From Symmetrospora coprosmae (Eukaryota > Basidiomycota > Cystobasidiomycetes > Symmetrosporaceae), in assembly GCA_008802785.1 (NCBI GenBank), contig VUYT01000049.1, positions 21,064 through 85,063 of the forward strand: a DNA stretch of 64,000 nucleotides. The letters run 5' to 3'. Every line of letters begins with the position of its first letter. Position 1 is the stretch's first letter. Made by a program: the position numbers and the translations under genes. Under the pieces are notes generated by a model, which was not told the DNA's origin, did no database searches, and saw only the letters and a program-made list of their open reading frames with translations. Positions 1 through 12,618 of this stretch are shown here, piece after piece.

Positions 1-359
1 TGTTGTAGCGATCAAGCAGTGCCGCAGTACATATGCATCCATTGCATCGCATCGCGTCGTCGCGTCTGTCTGTGTGTCTGGCCTGTCCTGTCTTTGCGGC
101 TTTTCAAGTACGTCATTTTCCCGCAGCAGTCATGCAGCAGCGGCGGTCGGTCGGCAGAACGGCCGAATCTGTCTTGGCTTGGAAGAGGAAGAGGCTCCTT
201 TCCAGGTCCCTCCGAGTCGCCACGATATACTCTGCTTTCTTCTGTACAGCATCACTGGTACTGAGTGCATCCTCTCACCCACTTCGCTCATTCTTCCATC
301 GCTCCTTGCCGTCACTTTTCCACGTCGGGTCCTTGACTCCCGTGCCCAGCCACCGGATC
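1..359. other. 5' flank of first aspartic protease gene
   Basis: No supported gene. An open frame runs through the region into the protease start, but the upstream part has no convincing protein character. It probably holds the promoter and 5' UTR of the protease starting at 360. Confidence 0.5.
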
Positions 360-2219
360 ATGCGCACCTTCGCAGGCGCAGCCGTGGCTCTGAGCCTCCT
401 GAACATCGCCGGACCCGCAGCAGCAGCGCCAGCTCCGCCACCGATACACGCCTACACGCCATTCGATGACCTCGACCTGCTCGCATCGTCGTCGGAGAAG
501 CGCGACCTCGACCGCCGATTCACCTCGAACGGTGGCATGCGGGTCGGCTTCCAGCAGAAGCGTGGCAGCGAGTACGGCCGGACGGTGAAGCGCTTCGCCA
601 AGAGGCAGGGCAACTCTCCCGCGGACGATTCTGCAGACTTGCTCAACTACCTCGATATCCGGTACGTGCCCTCAGCCCGCGACCTAGGTGCCTTCCTCCC
701 GAGTCGCTGACCTCGCCTTCCATTTCGGAACGATGACGCCGCCCTGCAGGTACATTGCTACGATCAACATCGCCGGACAAGATCTCGATGTCATCCTCGA
801 CACAGGGAGCACGGAGTGAGTCTGGACGTACTGTCCGGGCCCCGTTCCTGCGCTGACGCCACTTCGCAGCACCTTCGTGTACTCAGCGCAGCCCGATCCT
901 CTCGCTGGTCTTCCAGCGTCGCAGCTGCCTCCCCTCTTCGACAACACCACTCGGGAGGGCCTTTACGAGACCGACCTCGTCTATGAGGCGCAGTACGGCG
1001 CCGGAAACGGCGTGACGTCCACTCTAGGGACAGTCATGCTGGCCGACTGCTTCTTGAACGGCACGGACCTCGGCGACGGAACACCACTCACAGTCACGAA
1101 CCTGTCCTTCGCTGCGCTGTACCAGTCTACGGCCGCGACTGGGGCCTCTGGCCTGCTCGGTCTCGGCTTCCCCCTAAACGGTAAGGTTCAGCAGCTTTGA
1201 ATCAAAGCGAAAGGCAGCTAATGCTTGAGCTGCGCACAGGCATTGTATGGCTCGAGGCCATCACCCGCTACTATAACCAGACGGGGCAGGCTCTCTCTCT
1301 CAACGAAAGCGCCGAGTACTGGCCGATCGTGCCGCTTCTCTTCCATGAGGAGCGGATCCCGCGCAACCTCTTCTCGGTCGAGGTCGACAGAAACAACGAG
1401 ACCGTCGTGCCGACCGCCGCGACACAGTTCGACTACACCGAGGGTGGCACGCTCACCCTTGGCGATTTCCCGGAGGGTCTCGGAGAGAGCGACTTTTCTT
1501 GGTCGGCGGTTCCCGTTGTCCAATTCAACGAGGTCGGACAAGCCAGAGGTCTGCCAGTAGCCACTGGTAACAGATGGACGACTCCTTTGCAAGCTATCTA
1601 CTTCAATGGACGAAGACTTGACGACACTCTGCAGCAGACGGACAACGAGGACGGCAATTTTGTCCTTATCGACACGGGCAACCCGTCGACCGCTCTGCCG
1701 AGTGACGTCCTCAGCCAGATCACTAACGCGTTCGCTGCTAATCCCGACGTAAGCTCCCGCCGTCTTCGATTGACCCCTGCCATCCAGGCTGACGGATATG
1801 CCACACCATCGTAGAACCTTGTCGTCCCATGTGACTCGACTTTTGAGCTCATCTTCCAGATTGGCGGTACCAACTTCACAATGGCCCGCGAGGATTTCCT
1901 TGTTCCGTCGGCCGAGGCGCTCGACTCGCTGCAGTTCGGTGGATTCAGCACGCAAGGTTGCCAGTTGCAAGCGCAGCCGAACTCCCCTACTCCCAACGAG
2001 ATCGGACCCGGTACATCGATCAGCTATCTCTTCGGAGCACCGTTCCTGCGCTCAGTCTACTCGGTATGTCTCCTTGACTCTGGCTGTGCATTTCCTGTCG
2101 CAACATACGGCTGATCAGCGTTATCTGATGTCGCCCTGACGCAGGTCTTCGATTACGGAGACCTGACCAACAGCATCGCTACACCACCGCGCATCGGTCT
2201 CCGCTCGCGCGTTCAGTAG
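360..2219 (+). CDS. Secreted pepsin-like aspartic protease (copy 1 of tandem pair)
   Basis: Six exons (360-661, 750-815, 870-1180, 1240-1748, 1815-2063, 2145-2219) give 503 aa. This is a secreted A1-family endopeptidase that should cleave proteins outside the cell or in the cell wall. Residues 1-20 are a hydrophobic signal peptide ending in Ala-rich sequence. A propeptide with dibasic sites follows, the last being KRQ at 81-83, a likely Kex2-type cut. The first catalytic motif is LDTGST with Asp118, and the second is IDTGNPST with Asp371. The residue after the second DTG is Asn where Thr or Ser is usual, so activity should be tested rather than assumed. The intron positions are the same as in the next gene downstream, so the two are a tandem duplication. 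The start was chosen because it opens directly into the signal peptide. Confidence 0.88.
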
Positions 2220-2894
2220 GCACCAATATGCAACCTCCTTCGGTCGGTCGGCCTGACCCGTCCTGGGGCCACGGACACTCGATATACGTCAGGATAATCA
2301 GATTTGTAGCAATGTAGATTTAGCGAAATCATCTTAGCGCGCCGACAATCTATTCTATCATCTCAAGGTCATTCTCATCGTTTCGCCTTTCTCGCCGCCG
2401 AACTCGCGAGGTCCCTAAGGCCCAGGCATAGTCGGGCCTGCATGGCTGATCCTCCGATGGCTCAGGCTCTCTCTGCTCGAAAACCTGGAATTGACCAAAG
2501 CGCCTTCATGGCGGCCAATTCATGCCGTTGATTGCGCCCTGAGGCAGACTCCCAGAAACTCCGCTTGTTAACTGACATGACGCGCGACACCGCGTGGCAG
2601 CGGAGAACCTGGCCCGCGTCGTCAAGAGGACGAGTCGAGTACCGAGCGGTCTTCGCCCCATCTCCTCGCTCCGAGACTCGGTGTTTCCATCTGCATCGAC
2701 ACCAAAGCAATCTTCTTTGCCTGCAGGTTCTCTCCTCCTCTTCACGAACCATCCCGCTCATCAGCAGCTTCCTCCGTCACCTCCTCCTCCGCCGTGCCCC
2801 ACGCGACTGCGTCAGACAGCTCCGCCAGATCTGCTGATCTGATTGCAGAGCAGCTGCAACCTCTCTCACTCTACACCAACATCACAAACTCAAC
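2220..2894. other. Spacer between the tandem proteases
   Basis: No gene is supported. Short open frames overlap on both strands without protein character. It should contain the terminator of protease 1 and the promoter of protease 2, with pyrimidine-rich stretches just before the second start. Confidence 0.5.
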
Positions 2895-4723
2895 ATGCGA
2901 AGCGCTGCAGCCTCTGCTGTCTTTGCGATCTCAAGCTTCCTTCTCACCGGTCCAGCTGCAGCCGCCCCAGCCCCAGCTCCCTTCCCAGCGCCGCTTCACG
3001 CGTTTACGCCTTTCGACGATGTTGAGCTCCTCGCTGCATCGGTAGACGCGCAGCTCGACAAGCGCGTCGCGGTCTCAGGCGGGCTGCGCATTGGCTTCAA
3101 GGAGAGGCACGGCCAGTTCGGCGGGGCGGCCAAGCGTTTCACAAAGAGGCAGGCTGCGGACGACGAGTCTGAGCTCGGCAACTTTGGCGATATCCGGTGT
3201 GTTTGCGCTCTGGCTTACTAGTCTCCTCCACGCCGGTAAGCTGATCTGAATCCTTCGCACACAGCTACCTCGCCACCATCACCATAGCAGGACAGGAGCT
3301 GGATGTCATCCTTGACACTGGCAGTACCGAGTGCGTCCCCTGCTCTTAACTCCTGGCACATCTAATCCGTAGTGACTGACTCTCCCACCCGCAGCACCTT
3401 CGTCTATACGAGCCAGCCGGAGCCGTTTGAGGGTGTCCCCGCCGACCAGGTCCCGCCCCTGTTCGACAATTCGACACGACCCGGTCTCTACTCCACAGGC
3501 ATCCCATACGAGGCCCGGTACGGAAGCGGGAACGGCATCACAACTACGCGAGGCAATGTCCAGCTCGCAGATGTCTACATGAACGGCACAGACATCGGAG
3601 ACGGTACCCCTCTCGCGGTAGCCAACCTCTCCTTTGCGGCACTGTACGAGTCAAGCTCTGCTACTGGCGCTTCAGGACTGCTCGGTCTCGGCTTCCCCCT
3701 GAATGGTCAGTTGAGCTTGGTCCATGCTTCCGGTGCGATGCTGACTCGTTCCTCTTAACAGGCATCGTATGGCCATCGGTCATCTCAAGCTACTACAACG
3801 AGACCGGAGAGGCTCTTTCTCCCGACCAGAGCGCACGCTTCTACCCCATCGTGCCCCTTCTGCACCACGAGGGCCGCATCCCGCGTAACTTGTTCTCCGT
3901 CGAGGTCGACCGTGACCCGGCCGACGCTCCTCCTCCTACTGGCTTTGTATACACCGCTGGAGGTACGCTCACTCTTGGAGACTTCCCTGAAGGCACCCAG
4001 GAATCGGACTTCACCTGGTCTCCAGTGCCTATCGTCGAGTTCAACGAGGTCGGGGTTAGCCGTGGGCTTCCGAAAGCAACCGGCAACAGATGGACTCTCG
4101 AACTGCAGGGAATCTACTTCAACGGAGCACGTCTTCAGGACACTGAAGAGGGTAGCGCAGGAACGGACGGGAAGCAGTATCTCCTGGTCGATACGGGGAA
4201 CCCATCCACCGGTCTGCCTCAGGATGTCCTGCTGCAGATCACGAACGCCTACGCGGCCAATCCGAGCGTGAGTGCCTACCTCAGAGCCTCTAGAAAGTCC
4301 TCTTGCTAACAAATGCTCTCGCAGAACGCCTTTGTGGCCTGTGACGCGCCTTTCGAGCTTGCGTTCCAGTTCGGCGGGAAGAACTTCACCATGAACCGCG
4401 CCGACTTCCTGGTCCCTTCATCTGAGGCTCTGGACTCGGTTCAGCTTGGTGGATCTACGGACTCAGGTTGCCAGGTGCAGATTCAACCGGGAGAGGTCTC
4501 TCCCGAGGACTTTGGGAAGGGGACACACATCTCTGGGACCCTAGGTACACCATTCCTTCGCTCGGTATTTTCCGTAGGTTATCAGCTCCCTCAAGCGCGC
4601 ACCTGATATCGCACAGCTGAATCGCATTCTTCTTGTGTGCTGCCGCAGGTCTTCGACTATGGAGACCTGACCGATGCCATCTCGTCCCCTCCGCGCATCG
4701 GCCTCGCTCAGCGCACGCAGTGA
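2895..4723 (+). CDS. Secreted pepsin-like aspartic protease (copy 2 of tandem pair)
   Basis: Six exons (2895-3196, 3265-3330, 3395-3705, 3762-4267, 4325-4573, 4649-4723) give 502 aa. Exon lengths 302/66/311/506/249/75 match those of the upstream copy (302/66/311/509/249/75) except for one codon in exon 4. It has a signal peptide (residues 1 to about 22), a propeptide with a KRFTKRQ dibasic site, a first motif LDTGST at Asp118 and a second motif VDTGNPST at Asp370. The DTGN form of the second motif is shared with copy 1, so it is a property of this lineage, not a sequencing slip. Family knowledge: A1 peptidases use the two Asp residues to activate water for peptide-bond cleavage. The proteins differ at many sites, so the duplication is not recent. 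Role and substrate are unknown. Confidence 0.88.
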
Positions 4724-5072
4724 GAGCGGCGAACGGCAGCAAGCTCCAATGCTTGTATCCCGATTCAATCACTCACGCTTCTTCGGTAGTTCGCTGTCAC
4801 GTATCTGTATCTAAAACCTCACGCCTGAAACTCGCATAACGTAACGTCATTAGCCGCAGCCAGCGCTACAACCGCACGGTCGAGTATGCCATCGCTCATG
4901 GCCTCGACGATTGCGACTTGGCACACGAGCGCCTCTGAAATGCCTTGATACCTGGTGTCTCTTGCGGAGCCCACTTCACGAGACTCACGATATACAACAA
5001 CATGTTACGCGGTTCTGCCCTGCGCCCTGCCTCTGCATTGGCCAAGTACGCTTGGAGATGCCGGACACAGAA
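4724..5072. other. Convergent intergenic region
   Basis: Tail-to-tail spacer between protease 2 (+) and the RRM gene (-). I see no gene, RNA or repeat in it. Confidence 0.5.
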
Positions 5073-5905
5073 TCATTCTTCTTCATCATCCTGCTGAGGC
5101 TGCTTGTCGGCGGCCGCAGACTCGCCAAGTGGCCGGTTGTGGTTTTTCAGCCAAGCCTCGTCTTCCCAGACTGTGCACGGACAAACGAGACGGTAATGAG
5201 CTTCAAGCTTGACAGTCCGAGTAAACACTCCGGCTTGCGGAAACGTACTAGCACGATTGCTGTTCCCCGGCATTTGCGCTTTTGACGGCTTTGCGATGTT
5301 GCATTTGATGGTCTGCGATAGGTGAGACAATGCAGGATTAGCTTGTTGCGCATGGGCACACGCTCGAGGATGTGCCAACGGGGATCCGCACCCGTCCGTT
5401 GAGCTCGTTGAGGTGCATATTGTCGATAGCTTCGAGCGCGTCCGAGTTCTGCGAGAAGATCACAAAGCCGAACCCGCGGTTGCTGTCGCTGTCGGCGTCT
5501 TCGATCTGGCGCTGCCCGCCGTATCCACCGCGCCCCCCTCTACCACCACCGCGCCCGCCTCTGCCTCCGCGTCCACCTCCATCGCGCCCGTCGCCTGTGT
5601 GCGCATCGCAAAAGCGTCTCAGCCTGGCTCGTTGAAGAAACGGCCAGCGGAAAGCCTCCACTCACGCTGCCCCTGGTTCTTTGGTATTTGCACGTCGAGG
5701 ACATCGCCAAAGGGGAGGAAAGCGGCGTACAGCGCCTGCGAGTCCACCTCGCGTCCTAGTCCGGCTGTTGCATGAGGGTGGTGCGGTCTCAGCTCCGAGG
5801 TCTTTCCCAGTGCCATCAGCGGTGAGGCAGCCGCAGCACAGCCCGGCCTGACTGACAGACGTAGACGGTGTTCTTTGTGTCTCCTGATGGTTCGCCTGCT
5901 TGCAT
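5073..5905 (-). CDS. Cyp33/PPIE-type RRM protein with an internal RGG box, no isomerase domain
   Basis: Five exons read leftwards (5905-5857, 5764-5666, 5594-5392, 5312-5249, 5170-5073) give 170 aa. It is a stand-alone RNA-binding protein. The RRM starts with RNP2-like VYVSGL and a helix resembling that of the cyclophilin-33 RRM (ALYAAFLPFGDVLDVQIP). RNP1 is RGFGFVIF, and the domain closes with ELNGRTIKCNIAKP. Between strand 2 and strand 3 lies a Gly/Arg-rich insert of roughly 40 residues, which begins exactly at the exon 3 acceptor. The tail has an IWEDEAWLKNH segment and an acidic end. No peptidyl-prolyl isomerase domain follows, unlike human PPIE. It is head to head with calmodulin, 188 bases apart, so they may share a promoter. 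A nuclear role in RNA handling is inferred from the family only. Confidence 0.82.
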
Positions 5906-6093
5906 CCTGTATGCGTAGTATGGGTGAAGTTGATGATGTTGGCGTGTCGGTTCGCGGCCCTCTGCCTCTGCCCTGTCGCTGTCCGCTTGCTGCTGGCTGG
6001 CCCCTCTGTGCGAAATCGCCCGTGCTGGCCAGACCCTTTCTCCCTCTCCGCGACGTCCATCCACTCTCAGCGCAACCCCTCCACGACAGCATC

Positions 6094-7423
<1,330 letters not shown>

Positions 7424-7854
7424 AGGGAGCAGTAAGGCGTGGCAGCATGGTGCTAGACGGGGCGTGCGCTGTCGCTCTGGGAGGGACAAGGAGGAAGAGA
7501 AAGGGGAATCTACAGGACTGCTTGATGGTTTGTTCTCCTCCTCCGCGCATGTCCCGCCGTACTCGGCTACCCCAATGACGAGCAATGAACATGGCACAGC
7601 TTGATAGTATGACCATGAGCAACTGTGTCCATCAGACCTGTCTTCCTTTGCTGTGTGGATCCTGTCCCTAAGCCTGCATCTCCGTCGAACCGGTGCGATC
7701 ACTCCCCGCAGTTACGTCAATCCCGCTTGCCAGTGCGGCGGTCAGTGGGTGGGGGGGAGGGGGGGGGGGCGCGACTCTGTTCTACTCTGCTGCGACCCAA
7801 CTGCACACGGCACTGCTGCATCCCACACGTCGCAGCACACGCACGCACGCCGCC
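7424..7854. other. Intergenic region with a G-rich run
   Basis: Between calmodulin and the SMP-C2 gene. No gene is supported. It holds a G-rich tract at about 7746-7770 with long uninterrupted G runs, about 90 bases before the downstream start codon. Such a run could form a G-quadruplex on the plus strand. Confidence 0.55.
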
Positions 7855-10800
7855 ATGGCCATCATTGAGCATCACCTCGGTGAGGGATACTCGGAGCATC
7901 ACAAGGTGAGGGGCTGGAGTGGGGGATCAGGCACCTGCGCTGCACCACGCCCGTGGTGCGAAATCACGCTCGGCAGCATGGGCGGGGCAGATAGGCAGCC
8001 CCCAAGGATGAGCAGGCAGATGCGGCAGAACTCTGCTCAATCTAACATCGTGCGTGCATCCATCCGCAGATTCCCAATGTGAAGGAGTTCCGCGAGGAGC
8101 AGCGGCGGCGGTACGAGCAGGCGGATGAGCGCGCCCGCAAGCTCTCGCAGCAGGCAATGTCGGCGCCCGTGGACGACTACGAGGACGAGGACGCCTATAG
8201 GTACGGGCAGGCGCGCACCATGCCTCGCGAGCCTCGAGACGTCGATCGGACGGCTGTCAAGCCCGAGCCGGACGAGGACCAGAAGCAGGAGCAGCAGCCT
8301 AAAGACGTCGATGACGAGGAGGGAGACATCTCCAAGATCCCCCGAGGCGACAAGAAGCCGCAGACGGGCAAGGAGGAGAAGGAGGACCTCATGAAGAAGA
8401 ACAAGGAGGCCGGGAAGAAGTCAAACAAGGTCGATTACCAGGGGTGAGTGTTGGCGAGGTCCCCCGAGTCGCGCAGGCTTGATGCACCCTAACGCCTGGC
8501 TAATCAGATCGTGATCCTCCCTGCCCTCTACAGCGAACGCATCGTCAAGGACCCCGTTACTGGCCAGGACGTCATCGTCAAGGACGCCGATTTTGGAGAA
8601 TACGATGCTGAGGAGTTCGACCCAAGGCACCCAGAGAAGCCTGGACCATCGACAAAACCTCCTCCGCGCAACCCACGCGCGTACGACACAATCCACACCG
8701 CTCCCAAGCCTGCGTCGCCTACCAACATTCTGCTGCAGCCGTTCCCGGCGCCCGTAGACGTCAAGACCTTTACCTCGATCCGAGGCACGCTCAACGCCCT
8801 CGCAGCTGGCATTGCCATCGGACTTGGCGTTCTCTGGTTCCTCGTCGCCTTCCGAGCTGGCTTCTGGGCTTTCATCATCCGCTCATCCCTCATCGGCACC
8901 ATCGGCATCGGCACCTTTCTCAGCGTTGGCCTTCTCGCAAAGAAGCTCGAAAAGGATATTGAGCGTGCTCGGGCAGAAATGCACCGCAAGCGGGGCGTCA
9001 GCCACGTTCCTCCGGTGCCCGAGTCCACCGAATGGCTGTAAGCCATCTCTTCCGCACTTGTAGTCGTGACTACAGGCTGACAAGTCCCTCTTACTTACGC
9101 CCCACAGGAACGCCCTTCTGGCGACGGTCTGGCCGCTCATCGACCCACAGCTCTTCGCAAGTGTCGTGGACATGGTCGAGGACATCATGCAGGCCTCGCT
9201 GCCCAAGTTCGTCGATGCCGTCCGCATCAGCGATCTCGGACTCGGCAACAACCCGCTGCGCATCGTAGCGATGCGCGGTCTGCCAGATCAGGTCGGGGAC
9301 AAGGAGTACCCGCGCGAGGAGTGGATCTACCGCGCCAAGCCTGGGGATGCCCAGGTTGCAGACGCCGGTTCGAACGCCAAACGCAATGTCAATGGTCCTG
9401 CAGCCGCAGCCATGGCTGCCGGCCATGTCGAGCGGGAGAACGACAAGAAGAGTGGCGCCCAGACGGGCGGTGTGCAGGATATCGACGGGGAAGATGAGCG
9501 CCAGCGCAAGATTGACCGGGCCGTCCAGGAGAAGAAGGAGAATGGGAACGAGACGAGCATGAACGATGTCGACAAGTCCGAAGAGGAGCTCGACCAATCT
9601 GGCGACTATGTCAACTACGAGGTCTCGCTCGCCTACCAGGCAAAGCCGGGGCACTCCACCAACAAGCGGGCGTCCAATATCCACCTGATGATCGAATTCT
9701 TTCTGGGTGCAGTGAGTGCAGGATGTGCGACACTTATCGGGCTCAGCTGACTGATGCGTTATTTAATCCTACCAGTTCGACTGGCTACACATCCCCGTTC
9801 CTGTAAGTATGGACGATGGCGGTCCCGTCTTATCGATAGCGCATCCACTGATCTCATACTACATTGTATCGCCAGATCTGGATCCAAGTCGAAGGCCTCG
9901 TCGTTACTGCCCGCTTACGCATCCAGATGGTGCCTCAGATGCCATACATCCGCAACATGACCTTCACCCTGATGGGCGTACCCAAAGTCGAGATCTCGGC
10001 CATTCCCATGTCAAAGGCTCTGCCCAACGTCCTGGACCTGCCCCTCATCTCCGGCTTCGTTCAGTCGTCGATCGCTGCCGCCGCGAACGAGTACGTCGCG
10101 CCCAAGAGCATGACGCTCAATATGGCTCGTGAGTTGCTCCCCTACGACTCCATCACACGTTTGTTGAAGCTCAATGACTGAGACGCGTTATATCCGGCAG
10201 AGATGTTGATGGGCGATGGTATCAAGAAGGACACTCTGGCTCTTGGCGTCTTTGTCATCACTCTGCACTACGCAACCGACCTCTCCGCTCAAGATAGCAA
10301 CGGCAAGAGCGACCCATACAGTGCGTAACGCGATGCCAAGCGCCGTTCAGCCGAAGCTGTGTGACTTACGGAGCTCCTTCTGCCCTACAGTTGTGCTGTC
10401 GTACGCCAAATTCGGAAAGCCCATGTACTCTACCCGCATCATCATGGGCGATCTCAACCCGGTCTTTGAGGAGACTGCTGTCCTCCTTGTCTCGGCCGAT
10501 GAGGTCAAAGCGCAGGAGTCGCTCTCTATCCAGCTCTGGGATAATGACAAGTGCGTGTTTCTGGCAAGAGAAGACTTTTGGTGATGTTAGCTGACATCAA
10601 CCCGCTCGGCAGGATGTCCGCCGATGACCTGGTTGGGCGAGTCCACGTGCCGCTCGAGGAGCTCATGGGCGAGCCGGGCAAGGTCAACAAACGGACAGAC
10701 GATCTGCAAGGCTTTGAGGATGCCGACGAGATGCGAGGCTCGCTTACCTGGTCGGTCGCATATTACGACAAGGCCAAGCTCGACCGCAACCTCGCGACCA

Positions 10801-12450
10801 AGAAGGGAACGGCGGAAGGTCTGCCCAAGGAGGTCAAGGACAAGCCCGAGGCCGAACAGCAGGCCGCTCCCACCGACAACAAGGAGGCGGCCGATGCACT
10901 GCACATCCCTCCTCGCAAGGATCTCAAATCTGGCGTATTCAGCTGCATCATCCACCAGATCAACTCGCTCGAGCGGCAGAACCTCAAGGGCGCCTCAGGC
11001 AGCAGCAAGAAGCGCGAGGGCAGTGCCGGACAGGACACTGACGCGCCAGAGGAGGAAGGGCCGAACCTCCCAAACTCGTACTGCGAGATCTACGTCAACG
11101 ATGCCATGGTTTACAAGACGCGAACGAAGATGTACACATCTATGCCGTTCTTCGAGGCGGGCACAGAGGTCTTCATTCGAGACTGGACTACGGCCATTGT
11201 CAGGATTGCCGTACGCGACGCCAGGCTCCGCGAGCACGACCCAGTCCTGGGCATTGTCTCTGCCAAATTCACAGACCTGTTCCGCGGAAGCTCGCAGGTC
11301 ACGCAGATGATGGCACTCCAGGAGGGTGTCGGATTCGGGCGAGGTAGGCTGACTGGTCACTCCGTGTTCTTGAGCACTGCTGACGCAAACATGCAGTCAA
11401 CTGCTCCTTCCTCTTCAAGGCCGTCGATGCGCACCTCGACAAGAGCATGCTCGGCTGGGATACTGCGACTGTCGAGCTCCTCTCGGACATCGTCCTGGAC
11501 ACCTCCGAGGCGCACGGCTCACTCTCGACCAAGAAGCTCAAGCTTCACACGCGGGACAGCGACCACAAGGTCAGCTCAAAGAGTGCACATATCGAGGGCG
11601 ACCGCATCACGTGGGACATTGGAGACGAGGACATTCGCATGCCCGTTTACAACCGCTTTGCGAACGCTCTCGAATTCGACCTCGGCGGAAGCAGTCTCAA
11701 CCCGCTCGACAAAGAGCCGGATGCGATTGCCGTGCTCTGGCTCCGCGATCTCGTCGATAACGAGGAGAAGGAGTGGGCTGTCTCCTTTCGCCGACTGAAG
11801 TCGATACGCAGTGACTGACTCAATGAACCCTTCTCTGTGTGCTAGGGTCCGCATTCCGGTCGTCAAGGGCCCGAAGATGCAGCTACTCCGCCAGAATTAC
11901 CTTTCCGAGAAGATGCTCGATACGCACCCTCACGAGGTCGTTGGACACATTACCTTTACCGTCAGGCTCGAGCCTGGCCTTGATCCCGACCACGAGATGG
12001 TCGCTCAGAAGACCAACACGAACCGACACGAGTGAGGAGTCGCATCTGAGCTCTGGTGCTTGATGTTGACCGCTAACATTCGAGTTATGTACGCAGATTC
12101 GAGGTGTTTGATCGAGTCGAGGGACAGGCCGCCATCGCCGAGCAGAACGCGCATGCCGATGACGACGGTGTCGTCGACAAGCACGAGCAGAAGCAGATCG
12201 ACAAGGCCAAGAAGAAGGCTCTCGAGTCGCGTCACCGCGGGTGGGTGCCTTCGAATCGATGTTCTCGCTCGATTTACGGGCCCGCACTGACCAGATACTC
12301 CTTCCGCTTCGCAGCAAAATGCAGCTCGGAGCTGTCCGAACTGCGGTCTGGATGAAGGACGGCCTGAAGGCGAGGAAGGACAAGCTCAGGGCGAAGCTTC
12401 CCGGCGGCACGCCTGTCAAGGACGAGCCAGCCGTCCAGTCTGAGGTCTAA
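7855..12450 (+). CDS. Tricalbin/Mug190-like SMP and C2 domain membrane tether
   Basis: Thirteen exons (7855-7905, 8070-8443, 8534-9037, 9108-9711, 9776-9802, 9876-10128, 10201-10320, 10391-10550, 10613-11343, 11397-11799, 11846-12031, 12097-12240, 12315-12450) give 1230 aa. An acidic/basic N-terminus is followed by a hydrophobic hairpin (about 228-280) for ER insertion. Next comes an SMP lipid-transfer domain (about 310-600) interrupted by a charged low-complexity insert. C2 domains follow near 610-720 and 800-930; the first has SDPY and DNDKMSADD Ca2+-loop acidic residues. Family role: tethering cortical ER to the plasma membrane and moving lipids between them. The layout recalls extended synaptotagmins, and the C-terminal half looks closest to fungal Mug190 proteins. 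The exon 10 donor (GTCGAT at 11800) is atypical and is the weakest junction. Confidence 0.85.
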
Positions 12451-12618
12451 GCGGTCTAATCAAGCAAGAAGTCAGTCCGCCTCTCACGATATCCGTTCAG
12501 TCGTCAGCGCTAGATAGCTATGGTCGCTTGTAACGCCCCGCATACACGAATTGTGCCGCAATTGGCCGATGAAATACATACATTGTGCACTACTAGCGGT
12601 ATTTCGTCTGACTGGGCG

